Shown: positions 1-7,567, counted from the first letter of the stretch. The stretch is DNA of 38,097 nt from Asaia bogorensis (GCA_945873195.1 CAMCDA010000019.1:1-38097), one strand, 5' to 3'. Program-made: numbers and translations. Notes: generated by a model not told the origin, from the sequence alone.

Positions 1-2
1 TC

Positions 3-147
3 CACCGCCCGGAAACAAGGTTGGAATCTTCTCACGGCCCTCTCGACCACGCCGGCTTCACTCATCCTCGCTTTATCCGGATAACGCTGGCCCCGCCGTA
101 CCTCCACGAGCGCCTTTCTTGCTCACGGTGGGGGGCTTGGGAGTTAC
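3..147 (+). repeat. Left copy of 145-bp terminal inverted repeat
   Basis: This stretch is the exact reverse complement of the last 145 bases of the window (37953-38097). Identity stops abruptly at position 147, where the sequence changes to MBOAT coding sequence. The inner tip reads GGGGGGCTTGGGAGTTAC on the + strand. A sharp edge abutting a truncated gene is what an insertion sequence or other multicopy element looks like at a contig end. No transposase is visible because only the tip lies inside the window. Confidence 0.9.
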
Positions 148-1463
148 CCCTCGCGAACCACCGGACGGCGCGGCAACTGCTGATCGTCGCCGCCTCCATG
201 GGATTCTACGGCTGGTGGGACATGCGGTTCGTCCCCCTGCTCGCCAGCCTGACCATCGCCAACTGGCTGGTCGCGCTGTGGTTCGGCCGCACCGGCGCGC
301 GCTGGATTCCGATCCTGGGAGTCATCGGCAACCTCGCCGTGCTCGGCCTGTTCAAATACGTCGACTTCCTGCGCGGCACGATCTTCGACCTCACCAGCCA
401 ACCCTGGCAGCCCTGGTCGCTGATCCTGCCGCTCGGCATCTCCTTCTTTGTCTTCCAGAAGATTTCCTACCTGATCGACCTCCGCCGCGGCGACAAGCAC
501 ATCTACGGTTTCCTCGACTTCTGCATGTTCGTGGGCTTCTTCCCCCAGCTCATCGCCGGCCCCCTGGTCCGCCACAACGAGATCATCCACCAGTTCCAGG
601 CCAATCCCCGCGGCCCCGCGATGTGGGAGAACCTGGCGCGCGGCTTCACCCTGTTCGTCATCGGCGTCACCAAGAAAGTCGCCATCGCCGACACGCTGGC
701 AATGTCCATCGACCCGCTGTTTACCAAGGCCCTCACCACCACCCTGAGCGCCGCCGAGGCCTGGACCGCGGCGGGCGGCTACACGCTCCAGATCTACTTC
801 GATTTCTCCGGCTACTCCGACATGGCGCTGGGCCTGGCGCTGATGTTCGGGCTGCGCCTGCCGGTCAACTTCGACGCCCCCTACCGCGCCGTCTCCATCC
901 GAGACTTCTGGCGGCGCTGGCACATGACGCTCAGCCGCTTCCTGCGCGACTACCTTTATATCCCCCTCGGCGGCAGCCATTGCGGCCCCGCGCGCCAGGC
1001 CGCCAACGTCGTCGTCACCATGCTGCTGGGCGGCCTGTGGCACGGTGCCGCCTGGACCTTCGTGGTGTGGGGAGGCCTCCACGGCGCCGCCCTCGCGCTG
1101 TCGCATCTGTGGGAGAAAGCCGGTCTCCGCATGCCCGCGATCCTGGGCTGGCTGCTGACCCTGCTGTTCGTCATGGCCTGCTGGGTCCTGTTCCGCGCGC
1201 CCGACTTCGCGACCGCCGGCGACATCCTGGGCGCCATGGCCGGCCTCAACGGCGTTGGTTCGGCGGTCATCAGCCAGGAAGCCTGGGCCGCCCTGTTGAT
1301 CGGCGCCGCCATCGCCCTGATTGGCCCCACCAGCCAGCGGGCGGCGCTGGAACTGCTGCGTCCCTCCCCGTGGATCGCGGTGCCGATCGGGCTGGGACTG
1401 ACCTATCTAATCATCACGATCGGCGGCCGGTTGCCCAATGTCTTCATCTACTTCCAGTTCTGA
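21..1463 (+). CDS. MBOAT family O-acyltransferase (AlgI-like), 5'-truncated
   Basis: This is a multi-pass inner-membrane acyltransferase of the AlgI/MBOAT type, which moves acetyl groups across the membrane for O-acetylation of an exported polysaccharide. The family core is intact: RDFWRRWHMTLSRFLRDYLY begins near residue 294, and the catalytic-type histidine is His341 in GGLWHGAAW. Hydrophobic segments run throughout and the usual FIYFQF-like end is present. The frame is open from an ATG at 21, but residues 1-42 are encoded by the 145-bp terminal repeat and do not look like MBOAT. Family-like sequence begins at about residue 43, so the native N-terminus, including the first membrane helix, is missing. 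The next gene overlaps its 3' end by 26 bp, and the pair forms an acetylation module. Family assignment is firm; the polymer is unknown. Confidence 0.88.
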   Translation: MESSHGPLDHAGFTHPRFIRITLAPPYLHERLSCSRWGAWELPLANHRTARQLLIVAASMGFYGWWDMRFVPLLASLTIANWLVALWFGRTGARWIPILGVIGNLAVLGLFKYVDFLRGTIFDLTSQPWQPWSLILPLGISFFVFQKISYLIDLRRGDKHIYGFLDFCMFVGFFPQLIAGPLVRHNEIIHQFQANPRGPAMWENLARGFTLFVIGVTKKVAIADTLAMSIDPLFTKALTTTLSAAEAWTAAGGYTLQIYFDFSGYSDMALGLALMFGLRLPVNFDAPYRAVSIRDFWRRWHMTLSRFLRDYLYIPLGGSHCGPARQAANVVVTMLLGGLWHGAAWTFVVWGGLHGAALALSHLWEKAGLRMPAILGWLLTLLFVMACWVLFRAPDFATAGDILGAMAGLNGVGSAVISQEAWAALLIGAAIALIGPTSQRAALELLRPSPWIAVPIGLGLTYLIITIGGRLPNVFIYFQF

Positions 1464-2484
1464 CCCCGGCGCCTGGAGGCGCTTTTTCCGCCTGTCCGCC
1501 GGCACCGCGGCGGTGGCGGTGGCGATCGTCTATGCGTTCATCGTGATCGTCGATCCGTTCGACACGCTGCCGCTTTCCCCGCCGTTCGATCGCTCGCCCG
1601 TGGCCTCCAACGCCCGGTTTGCCTTCCCGGCGCTCGCGCGGTCGGACCGGTTCGACAGCGCGCTGTTCGGCACCTCCACCAGCCGTCTGCTGCGCCCGGC
1701 CACGCTGGACCCCTTGTTCGGCACGCGCATGGCCAACCTGTCGATGAACGACGCGACGGTGCATGAGCAACTGCGCCTGATGCGCGTCTTCCTGCGCGCC
1801 CATCCCCACCCGCGCGTCATCATGCTGGGGATGGATGTCCGCTGGTGCGTCACCGGCCCGGACTACCAGATCTATACGCCCAGGCCGATGCCGGAATGGA
1901 TGTATGAGGACAATGCCTGGACCGGCTACCGGGAGATGCTGAACCTCTACGCGATCGAGACCGCGGGCCAGTTGTTCGGCATCCCGACCGGCCTGAAGGC
2001 CGAGACGTATGGGCGCGACGGCTATACGCGCTTTGTCCCCCCCGATGAGGCGTATGACCGGGAAAAGGTCGCCCGCAACCTGCGCGCCGCCGGCCCTCTG
2101 GTGCCGCCCGGCGTGCGTGCCGGCCCGCCCGAGACCTGGCAGTTTCCGGCCCTGGACGATCTGCGCGCGCTGCTGGCGGATGTGCCGGGGGAGACAAGGG
2201 TGGTGCTGTTCTTCGTGCCGTATCACCGCGTCTTGCAGGTGCCCGCAGAGCAGGAGGGCGCCGCGGTGTGGGCCGAGTGCAAGCGGCGGGCGGCGGATTT
2301 GGCGGGGTCTCTGCCTCGGGGGGTCGCGGTGGATTTCATGCGGCCGAGCGGGATTACGACGGAGGATGATCACTATTGGGACGCGCTGCATTTCACGACC
2401 GGGATCGCGGATCGGCTGGCGGTGGGGCTGGCTGGGGCGGTTCGGGGGGAACGGTCGGGGGATTATGTGGTTTTGGGGGAGTAG
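1438..2484 (+). CDS. SGNH/AlgX-like acyltransferase-associated protein
   Basis: The 348-aa protein starts inside the end of the MBOAT gene (26-bp overlap), indicating translational coupling. Residues 20-38 form one hydrophobic signal-anchor, and the rest would be periplasmic. Residues 78-83 (GTSTSR) resemble the nucleophile block of SGNH-fold proteins, and a late D-x-x-H block (Asp315, His318 in DALHF) matches the family's second catalytic block. Such proteins are common partners of MBOAT acyltransferases and transfer or edit acetyl groups on an exported glycan. The pairing is well supported. Enzymatic activity is inferred from motifs, and overall similarity to named AlgX/AlgJ proteins is only moderate. 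Confidence 0.75.
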   Translation: MSSSTSSSDPGAWRRFFRLSAGTAAVAVAIVYAFIVIVDPFDTLPLSPPFDRSPVASNARFAFPALARSDRFDSALFGTSTSRLLRPATLDPLFGTRMANLSMNDATVHEQLRLMRVFLRAHPHPRVIMLGMDVRWCVTGPDYQIYTPRPMPEWMYEDNAWTGYREMLNLYAIETAGQLFGIPTGLKAETYGRDGYTRFVPPDEAYDREKVARNLRAAGPLVPPGVRAGPPETWQFPALDDLRALLADVPGETRVVLFFVPYHRVLQVPAEQEGAAVWAECKRRAADLAGSLPRGVAVDFMRPSGITTEDDHYWDALHFTTGIADRLAVGLAGAVRGERSGDYVVLGE

Positions 2485-2554
2485 GGGGCTCTCGAGGTGG
2501 GCAGCACTGGCCTTGCCCTCGCGTCGTGGTGGCCGCCGACATCGCCCCCCGTCA

Positions 2555-2574
2555 TGGCGGCCGCAGGGCCGCCA
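2555..2574. terminator. GC-rich hairpin after the acyltransferase module
   Basis: A perfect 8-bp stem (TGGCGGCC / GGCCGCCA) with a 4-base loop lies between the convergent SGNH-like and HTH genes. It is followed on the + strand by CTTTTCC, only a weak T-run. It could terminate transcription in either direction. Confidence 0.45.
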
Positions 2575-2605
2575 CCCACGTCTTTTCCGGCTGTGCCGTG
2601 TGGGA

Positions 2606-2911
2606 TCAGAAATCGTACTCGTCGGACAGTGCGGTCAGGTTGGCCAGGGCTTTACGCTGCTCCAGCGCGTGGGCCGCCTGATAGGCCAGGACGTCGGCGC
2701 GGGAAAGCTTGTTACGGGAGGCGACCTTACGGGGGCAGAGAAAGCCCATCTTTATCAGACGCATGACAGAGGGGCGGGACACCTGGAGGATCTTGGCTGC
2801 CTCTCGGGGTGTGATTGCATCAACGACCGCGGACGCGTGAACGGCTTCACTGCGGTACTGGGTCTCGGATTTGGACATCGCTAACGTATCGACCTCGATC
2901 CTGCTTTTCAT
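2606..2911 (-). CDS. Excisionase/MerR-like HTH protein, antitoxin type, orphan
   Basis: This is a small DNA-binding protein. The segment ITPREAAKILQVSRPSVMRL is a winged helix-turn-helix of the excisionase type. It is followed by a DVLAYQ block and a charged tail ending LTALSDEYDF. This layout matches antitoxins that pair with PIN-domain toxins, where the tail binds the toxin. The toxin is normally immediately downstream, but here the 120 bp downstream hold no such gene. I chose the ATG at 2911; the frame is open upstream to 2986, and an ATG at 2878 would also keep the HTH. Base composition is lower in GC than in the flanks. Function as a self-repressing antitoxin is inferred. It could also be a free-standing regulator. 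Confidence 0.65.
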   Translation of the reverse strand: MKSRIEVDTLAMSKSETQYRSEAVHASAVVDAITPREAAKILQVSRPSVMRLIKMGFLCPRKVASRNKLSRADVLAYQAAHALEQRKALANLTALSDEYDF

Positions 2912-3052
2912 GACTTCATACCGCCGCAGACTACGCAGAAAGAATCGTAGATAATCCGACAGAATGCAATCTGTGGGCCCCTGCATGGGTGGTGGCTCTG
3001 TCGAGCTCGGGCGCAGCCTGCAGCAATCGCCGGGTGATTCTGGCGATCTCTC

Positions 3053-3080
3053 TCATGACGCTACTACTGCCGCGTCATGA
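3053..3080. promoter_or_regulatory. 9-bp perfect inverted repeat between PIN and HTH genes
   Basis: TCATGACGC and GCGTCATGA are separated by 10 bases, immediately after the stop codon of the broken PIN gene and upstream of the HTH antitoxin-like gene on the same strand. Spacing and position would suit an operator for that HTH protein. A T-less terminator for the PIN gene is the alternative. Confidence 0.35.
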
Positions 3081-3619
3081 AGTTACCGACGCATGAGTTC
3101 AGGCAACACGTCCCGGACGACCAATTCTGAGTTCTCCTCTCGAATTCTAAGCTTTACGGGAATTTTCTTTTCGACGGGTTGTCGTAAGTTACGGCCATGC
3201 ACCCTGACCGTGATACATCCGCCGTTACGAGGCAACGAATCAAGCCAAGCAACAACCGGTATTCGCCAGATCTCTGGACCTATACGGTGCCGCAGAACAG
3301 AGCATTCAAAAGCCCAAACTTTCGAATGGGAGGTCGCCGGACGTCCCTTCCAATAAAAAGCTTCTGGATCGTGCCTGGGGATCTCCGGCAATTGCGATAG
3401 TAGCGGCAAAAATGGTGAAGGATTCGACATGTCCCTCGGCAGACCGCTCCAAGTGGGATCTGCAAAATTTATCCCATATGAATCTGTGTAATTCTTAATA
3501 GAATCAATATGGGGGCCGATTATACCTCTTAATTTTTCTTCAGTTGCCATCATGGCTCTGATACCAGCGTGCTGTGCCAACGTATCCGCCGGTAATGCCA
3601 TTCGGAAAGTGTTGGCATT

Positions 3620-3744
3620 ATGCAAAGAACCTAGTGGATAGAACCTGACGCTTGGTTCCGGCCTGTAGACTGCCAGAACGGCCGGATTCCGCCATTCTCA
3701 TGGGACTCTTCCGTTTGATTTTATCCACTAGTCCAAAGCCTTTT
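3620..3744. mobile_element. MITE-like insertion B (about 125 bp) in PIN gene
   Basis: The segment lies between direct copies of GCATT (3615-3619 and 3745-3749). It contains the inverted repeat CTAGTGGATA (3631-3640) / TATCCACTAG (3722-3731) and an inner GGTTCCGGCC / GGCCGGATTCC palindrome, so it could fold on itself. The outer ends also share ATGCAAA in inverted orientation, so the exact boundary is ambiguous by a few bases. Deleting 130 bp joins DTLRNA to NTFRMALP in one frame. It differs in sequence from insertion A. Confidence 0.7.
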
Positions 3745-4069
3745 GCATTGCGCAGCGTATCTAGTGGTGACGCATCGCTTGAACTCTGCCGTCGGTAAAT
3801 TTTCTTCCATCTCGGAGCGATCGGAGGGACGCCAAGAACCGGGCGTTGCCCCGTGGTTTTTGTCCCACGCTGGTTGTGGTCTTGATTGCTGTCGTCTACG
3901 CGGCGCGTATTCTTGAAGGCCAAGCCGTCGCTAACCTCGAACGTTACCCACACACTTTCAGCGGGCGCAGTGCCCTCATTCGATAGTGCCAATTCAAATC
4001 TGGCTTCGAACGCGGGCTCCTGTTTCACAGCCGGCTGGGTCCGCATCAGATCTCGAGCCCTCTCGACCC

Positions 4070-4279
4070 TCATGACTCCCCTCATTTTTGATTCCCGCAT
4101 TACTATGTCCATGCAGGCCGCGACTCTCCTGGACACCGCTTTTTGTATCAGGCTGGGTTACGTGACTCGGGGTGTGACCCGTTCAGCTGGCCCAGCTTCC
4201 CGTTGCAGGTGGCGGGACGACTTGGCATACCAACCTACTACCTTGGAATCACAGAATAAAAAATGAGGGGATGGCTGAG
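4070..4279. mobile_element. MITE-like insertion A (210 bp) in PIN gene
   Basis: This non-coding 210-bp segment is flanked by direct copies of CTCTCGACCC (4060-4069 and 4280-4289), which looks like a 10-bp target duplication. Near its ends are perfect 12-bp inverted repeats, CCCCTCATTTTT at 4078-4089 and AAAAATGAGGGG at 4259-4270. It contains no plausible protein. Removing it with one repeat copy rejoins GEWVE to RARDLM in frame. A non-autonomous element mobilised by an unseen transposase is the simplest reading. Confidence 0.78.
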
Positions 4280-5133
4280 CTCTCGACCCACTCTCCATAG
4301 GCTGTGCGATAGGTTGTGATCTGCTTTTCCGTTGGACCGACCCAGTCGAACGGTTCAGCAAGGTCTGCCAAATCAAATGGACGGGGAGATCGTATGGACG
4401 GATTCGTCTTGCTGTCCTCGTCCGGACGCGGGAACTCGATCACGCAGGGGTAAGCCGTTGTTAACTCCTCAACGAGCATCGCGATTTTTTCGGTGGTCAA
4501 GTCGGGATATTTGGAAACCTCGATGATGATCTCTTTGACCACCTGAGTCCCGATCTTCGCTGTTAGCGTAACCTCAGGGCCACGCTTGCGCTCCTTCGCC
4601 AACTCCTCCTCTAATCGCTTTATAGTCCTCGCCCGCGAGTCTGGCTCCTCAGGCAGACCCCAATCATCTTTTATGCGAACCGAAGTCAGGCCATGCCGCT
4701 TAGCTTTCAACAACGGCCCAGTGTCCGCTGTTAAGATAGCACATTGCTGACCGTTGGCTGTAGACTTATAAGCGAGTACATCTGCTATGTACTTGTCATC
4801 ACCCAGATTGTGCGACTCAAGGTCGTTCGGAGGTATCCATCCGAGCGGGCGCTCAACCTGCAGATCGACTATAACCTTCGGGCCAGTTGCACGCAAAATT
4901 TTCGGGCCTCCGGTGTCGACGATCTCCCCTAAAATCGATGCCCACTTGCGTGCCCTGTCCTGCGCTCGACCACGGAGCTCGAACTTCTTCTTGTCCAACT
5001 CACGCGCGGTGTTGTCACATATCAGAAGGATGACGGTATCGTCTGACGTCACAGTCGCCCAGGGTATCTCGGGCGGATCCCTAAAGTGCAGGAAAAAATT
5101 TGTGTCGGGAAAGAAGATCATTGCGAGCGCCAA

Positions 5134-5340
5134 ACTCCCATCCTGGTTCGCTGATATGAGATAGGCAGTTTCCGATCGGGCAAATCTCCAGGATCAGTGA
5201 CAGCCTACCTTTGCGCCTAAACCGTCAACGAATCGAACAGCCTTACGACGCATAGTGATTGAAAGATCAATCAGAAAGCAACCAACAAGTCTATCCCAAA
5301 AAAGATGTACTTTGATAGGCCAAGCTAAATTGGCAGTTCA
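5134..5340. other. Low-GC spacer at island edge
   Basis: This 207-bp stretch between the PIN gene and the HTH gene is visibly richer in A and T than its right-hand neighbours. I see no ORF, hairpin or repeat in it. It probably contains the promoter of the PIN gene and marks the edge of the low-GC island. Confidence 0.5.
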
Positions 5341-5847
5341 TCACCCCACCGACAAAATCTCCTCCACATAATCCGGATCCCGCTCGATCACGCGCAGCAA
5401 GCTCCGAGCCATCGGGTCAGGCGCCCGCCGCCGACTCTCCCAATTCCGCAGCGCGTCAGGATCAATCCGGAACCGCAGTGCGAACTGTTCCTGCGTCAGC
5501 CCCAACCGCTCCCGGATCGCTTTCACATCCACGGTGTCCGGCGGCGCGGCGACGCTTGCCACGACCCCCATCCCGCGCAGGGTCTCGATCAACCCGGCGA
5601 CGTCCTCCACCACCGGCAGCCGCACATAGGCCCTGCCGCTATCCAGCATTTCCTCCAGCGTCCGCTTGGCCCGCAACAGCGGGATACCACGCCGGGCAAG
5701 TTCAATCGCCGCCGACACGGTCTTAAGCTGCGCGCGATCCGCCACCGGAACCAGAAGCAGGCTTGCGGGTGAACCGGAGACGACCCGGTCGATGCCCCGG
5801 ACGGGCCCCAGTCGTTCGAACCGCTCCCTCAATGACAAGCTGGTCAT
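5341..5847 (-). CDS. HTH (XRE-type C-terminal domain) regulator, antitoxin-like
   Basis: The 168-aa protein has a C-terminal Cro/C1-type helix-turn-helix at about residues 108-155 (IRERLGLTQEQFALRF followed by DALRNWESRRRAPD). The first 100 residues form a separate mixed alpha/beta region. The tail ARSLLRVIERDP is typical of HigA/MqsA-like antitoxins, in which this HTH binds the operator. The start is supported by AGGAG nine bases before the ATG. The start lies 125 nt inside the preceding gene in another frame, so the two are translationally coupled. The partner is not a recognisable RelE/HigB toxin, so a toxin-antitoxin role is only a possibility. Confidence 0.8.
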   Translation of the reverse strand: MTSLSLRERFERLGPVRGIDRVVSGSPASLLLVPVADRAQLKTVSAAIELARRGIPLLRAKRTLEEMLDSGRAYVRLPVVEDVAGLIETLRGMGVVASVAAPPDTVDVKAIRERLGLTQEQFALRFRIDPDALRNWESRRRAPDPMARSLLRVIERDPDYVEEILSVG

Positions 5848-6103
5848 AATCCATCTCCTGCAAGATCAGCTGGGCAAGGATACGCAGGTTGCCCGCCCCG
5901 ACCGTATTCGGCCCCAGGCCTTCGCCGTGCATGTGCAAGCCGCTGGCGATCAGCGTGGTGCCGTTCTGCGTCACGTCGGCCATCACCAACAGCACCCCAT
6001 CCGGCGTAATCACGCGTAACGTCATCACCGGGTCGTCGATGCTGTCGTCCTGAGGCTCGAACCGGATCGTGTCGGGGTCCCACACGGGATAGCAGTACGC
6101 CAC
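5723..6103 (-). CDS. Conserved hypothetical protein upstream of HTH gene
   Basis: The 126-aa protein has no assignable function. The C-terminal half contains a block that I recognise only as recurring in alphaproteobacterial hypothetical proteins: LVIEGAVRTTGARPGHRPG followed by RLRFTRKP. The N-terminal part is predicted beta-rich with no signal peptide or membrane segment. It starts with GTG at 6103; no convincing ribosome site is close, and other starts are possible. Its last 125 nt overlap the HTH gene in a different frame. Both frames look conserved there: the RTTG block lies before or at the overlap, and FERLGPVR lies in the HTH frame. Co-transcription is nearly certain. Confidence 0.65.
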   Translation of the reverse strand: MAYCYPVWDPDTIRFEPQDDSIDDPVMTLRVITPDGVLLVMADVTQNGTTLIASGLHMHGEGLGPNTVGAGNLRILAQLILQEMDYDQLVIEGAVRTTGARPGHRPGRLRFTRKPASGSGGGSRAA

Positions 6104-6243
6104 TGGCGCGGTAAAAGCAATTCCTGTTTTGGCTTCGGCGGGAACTCATGGCCGGCCATGACGGAGGGGACGGAGGGGATGAAAACGACCGAAATCGTAG
6201 CACCAACCCCAACCCACACGCCACCCACAACCCAACCCCTACC

Positions 6244-6275
6244 TTGACATTTTTCCTATTTCTGCCATCCTACAG
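6244..6275 (+). promoter_or_regulatory. Possible sigma70-type promoter for HGGXSTG gene
   Basis: A consensus TTGACA at 6244-6249 lies 50 bp before the ATG at 6299. The -10 region about 18-19 bases later (CCTACA) is a poor match. The intergenic DNA just upstream also holds a tandem GACGGAGGGG-type direct repeat (about 6159-6179). Confidence 0.3.
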
Positions 6276-6298
6276 CCCCCCTCCAAGCACTGACCCAC

Positions 6299-7567
6299 AT
6301 GCCCGCCCCCACCCTCTCCGACCACCTCGACCGCTTCGCCGCCAACGCCTACCCCGACCAGGACCTGCCGGAACCAGACTGCGTCGCGGCCACCAACCGG
6401 ATCATGGAATCCCTGCTCGCCGTCCAGGCGCCGGAACCGCCCCAGGCCATCCTGGCCGCCCGGATCACCGCGGCGCACCTCGCGATGCTGGAATGCCTGC
6501 GCCGAGCGATGCGGGATGGCGTGGGGGAAGGGGTGCGGGCGGAGCTGCGGACCAAGGCCGCGCTCATGCCCCAGGTGATCAAAAGCTTCATGCTGTCGGC
6601 CCAGCCCGAAAAGGGCCCGGTCCCCTACCTCGACGACATCCTGGCCTGGGACCCGCGCGCCGGCACCCCGTCACCGCTGGACCTGCCGGACGATCCGGAT
6701 TTTTTCCTGGGATGCGACCCCATGCCCGGTGAGGATGCCGAGCATGAGGGGGTGGGCGGGGGTTCCCGGGGCCCGCGGCAGGGGCTGGGGGGTGGCTCCC
6801 CCTCACCCCGGCCCTCTCCCGCGAGGGGAGAGGGGGAAGGATTTTTCCCCCAGCACGACCCCATGCCCGGTGAGAACCGGGCGGGAAAGCAGCCCGGCCT
6901 GCTCCGCAACGGTAACCCCCGGCGGGACCTGCGGACCCTGCCCTGCTGTGGCGCTCGCACCCGGGCCGGCCTGGCCTGCCGTCAGCCTCGCATGGCCAAT
7001 GGCCGCTGCCGCATGCATGGCGGCGCCAGCACCGGCGCGCGCACCGACGCCGGCCGCCTGGTCCTGGCCGCCAAGGCGACCAGACACGGCTTCCACACGC
7101 CGCAAGGCCACCTCTTCCTCACCCTCATATCCACGCTGCAAAAAACCGCTCGGCTTTTGAACCAGGCCAGGCGCCTGCCGGAAGCCAAGCTCAACAGGAT
7201 GGAGGCCGATCTGAGCCTCCGCCCCGACACCAAGGACATGGTCACGCGCATCAAGGTCGATGCCCTGCGCGCGCTACGCGGCGGCCCGCCGGCGCATGGC
7301 GTCCGCATCGGCGACTGGCGCAAGCCCCAGCCCGACTACACGACGCCGGAGCCAGACTACGGCTTCATGAATCCCACCATGCGCTCCACCTCCGCGACGA
7401 TGGGATCGGCGATGGCGGCGGCGCGCTGCGCGCCATCCCGCAGCACCGCATCGACGGTCGCCGGGTCCCCCAGCAGTCGTTTCGTTTCAAGCGAGATCGG
7501 CGACAGCTTGGCCACGACCATCTCGGTCAGGGATTCCTTGAACGCGCCAAACCCCTTGCCGCCGTGA
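6299..7567 (+). CDS. HGGXSTG-motif protein with 3' read-through into trpS
   Basis: The 422-codon frame has an alpha-helical N-terminal region (about 1-130), a low-complexity middle, and a cysteine-rich block (Cys216, 217, 227, 237) leading to HGGAST at 240-245. This is the signature of the HGGXSTG family, whose role is unknown; a metal-binding fold is inferred from the Cys/His pattern. Two oddities stand out. Residues 135-145 and 182-192 are near-copies (FFxxxDPMPGE) 47 codons apart, and the segment between them holds the [14 protein letters not shown] repeat type. From about residue 354 on, the frame runs antisense through the end of trpS, where it looks like non-native sequence. The original stop was probably near 7350 and has been lost. 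Confidence 0.7.
   Translation: MPAPTLSDHLDRFAANAYPDQDLPEPDCVAATNRIMESLLAVQAPEPPQAILAARITAAHLAMLECLRRAMRDGVGEGVRAELRTKAALMPQVIKSFMLSAQPEKGPVPYLDDILAWDPRAGTPSPLDLPDDPDFFLGCDPMPGEDAEHEGVGGGSRGPRQGLGGGSPSPRPSPARGEGEGFFPQHDPMPGENRAGKQPGLLRNGNPRRDLRTLPCCGARTRAGLACRQPRMANGRCRMHGGASTGARTDAGRLVLAAKATRHGFHTPQGHLFLTLISTLQKTARLLNQARRLPEAKLNRMEADLSLRPDTKDMVTRIKVDALRALRGGPPAHGVRIGDWRKPQPDYTTPEPDYGFMNPTMRSTSATMGSAMAAARCAPSRSTASTVAGSPSSRFVSSEIGDSLATTISVRDSLNAPNPLPP
6805..6840. repeat. Palindromic CCCTCTCCC repeat inside coding sequence
   Basis: CCCTCTCCC (6812-6820) and GGGAGAGGG (6826-6834) form a perfect 9-bp stem. This and the flanking CCCTCACCCCGG match a repeat type I recognise from many proteobacterial genomes, translating as [14 protein letters not shown]. 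Here it lies in frame in the HGGXSTG gene, within a 141-bp segment bounded by duplicated host sequence (6716 and 6857 are equivalent bases). Confidence 0.75.

Larger units (their letters stand above)
3083..5121 (-). pseudogene. PIN-domain protein, disrupted by two small insertions
   Basis: Three consecutive minus-strand frames belong to one gene. Fragment 1 (5121-4249) holds the PIN domain: FFPDTNFFLHF supplies the first acidic residue, TADTGPLLKAKRHGL the later one, followed by a coiled-coil-like charged segment. Fragment 2 (about 4136-3618) carries ELALSNEGTAPAESVWVTFE and a PRWKK block. Fragment 3 (3625-3083) carries EAFYWKG, WAFECSVLRH and a VEKKIPVKLRI end. From memory, this domain order matches a class of roughly 550-aa PIN proteins. 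Removing 220 bp (one copy of a 10-bp direct repeat plus its insert) and 130 bp (one copy of a 5-bp repeat plus its insert) joins all three in one frame of 562 aa. The ATG at 5121 fits the family start; an in-frame TTG lies at 5133. As it stands, only the PIN domain plus about 125 residues can be made. Confidence 0.82.

Noticed and set aside
38-4069. Shared 12-mer GCCCTCTCGACC in the terminal repeat and at the duplication flanking insertion A
   Set aside because: The match does not extend further on either side. In this GC-rich context a 12-base coincidence between host and repeat is the likelier explanation.
4158-4376. Separate 72-codon ORF overlapping insertion A
   Set aside because: It spans the insertion edge, has no recognisable domain and is explained by the frame left in the non-coding element.
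6299-7350. HGGXSTG protein as a phage small terminase
   Set aside because: Some HGGXSTG proteins lie near phage genes, but no phage gene is nearby here and no terminase motif is visible.
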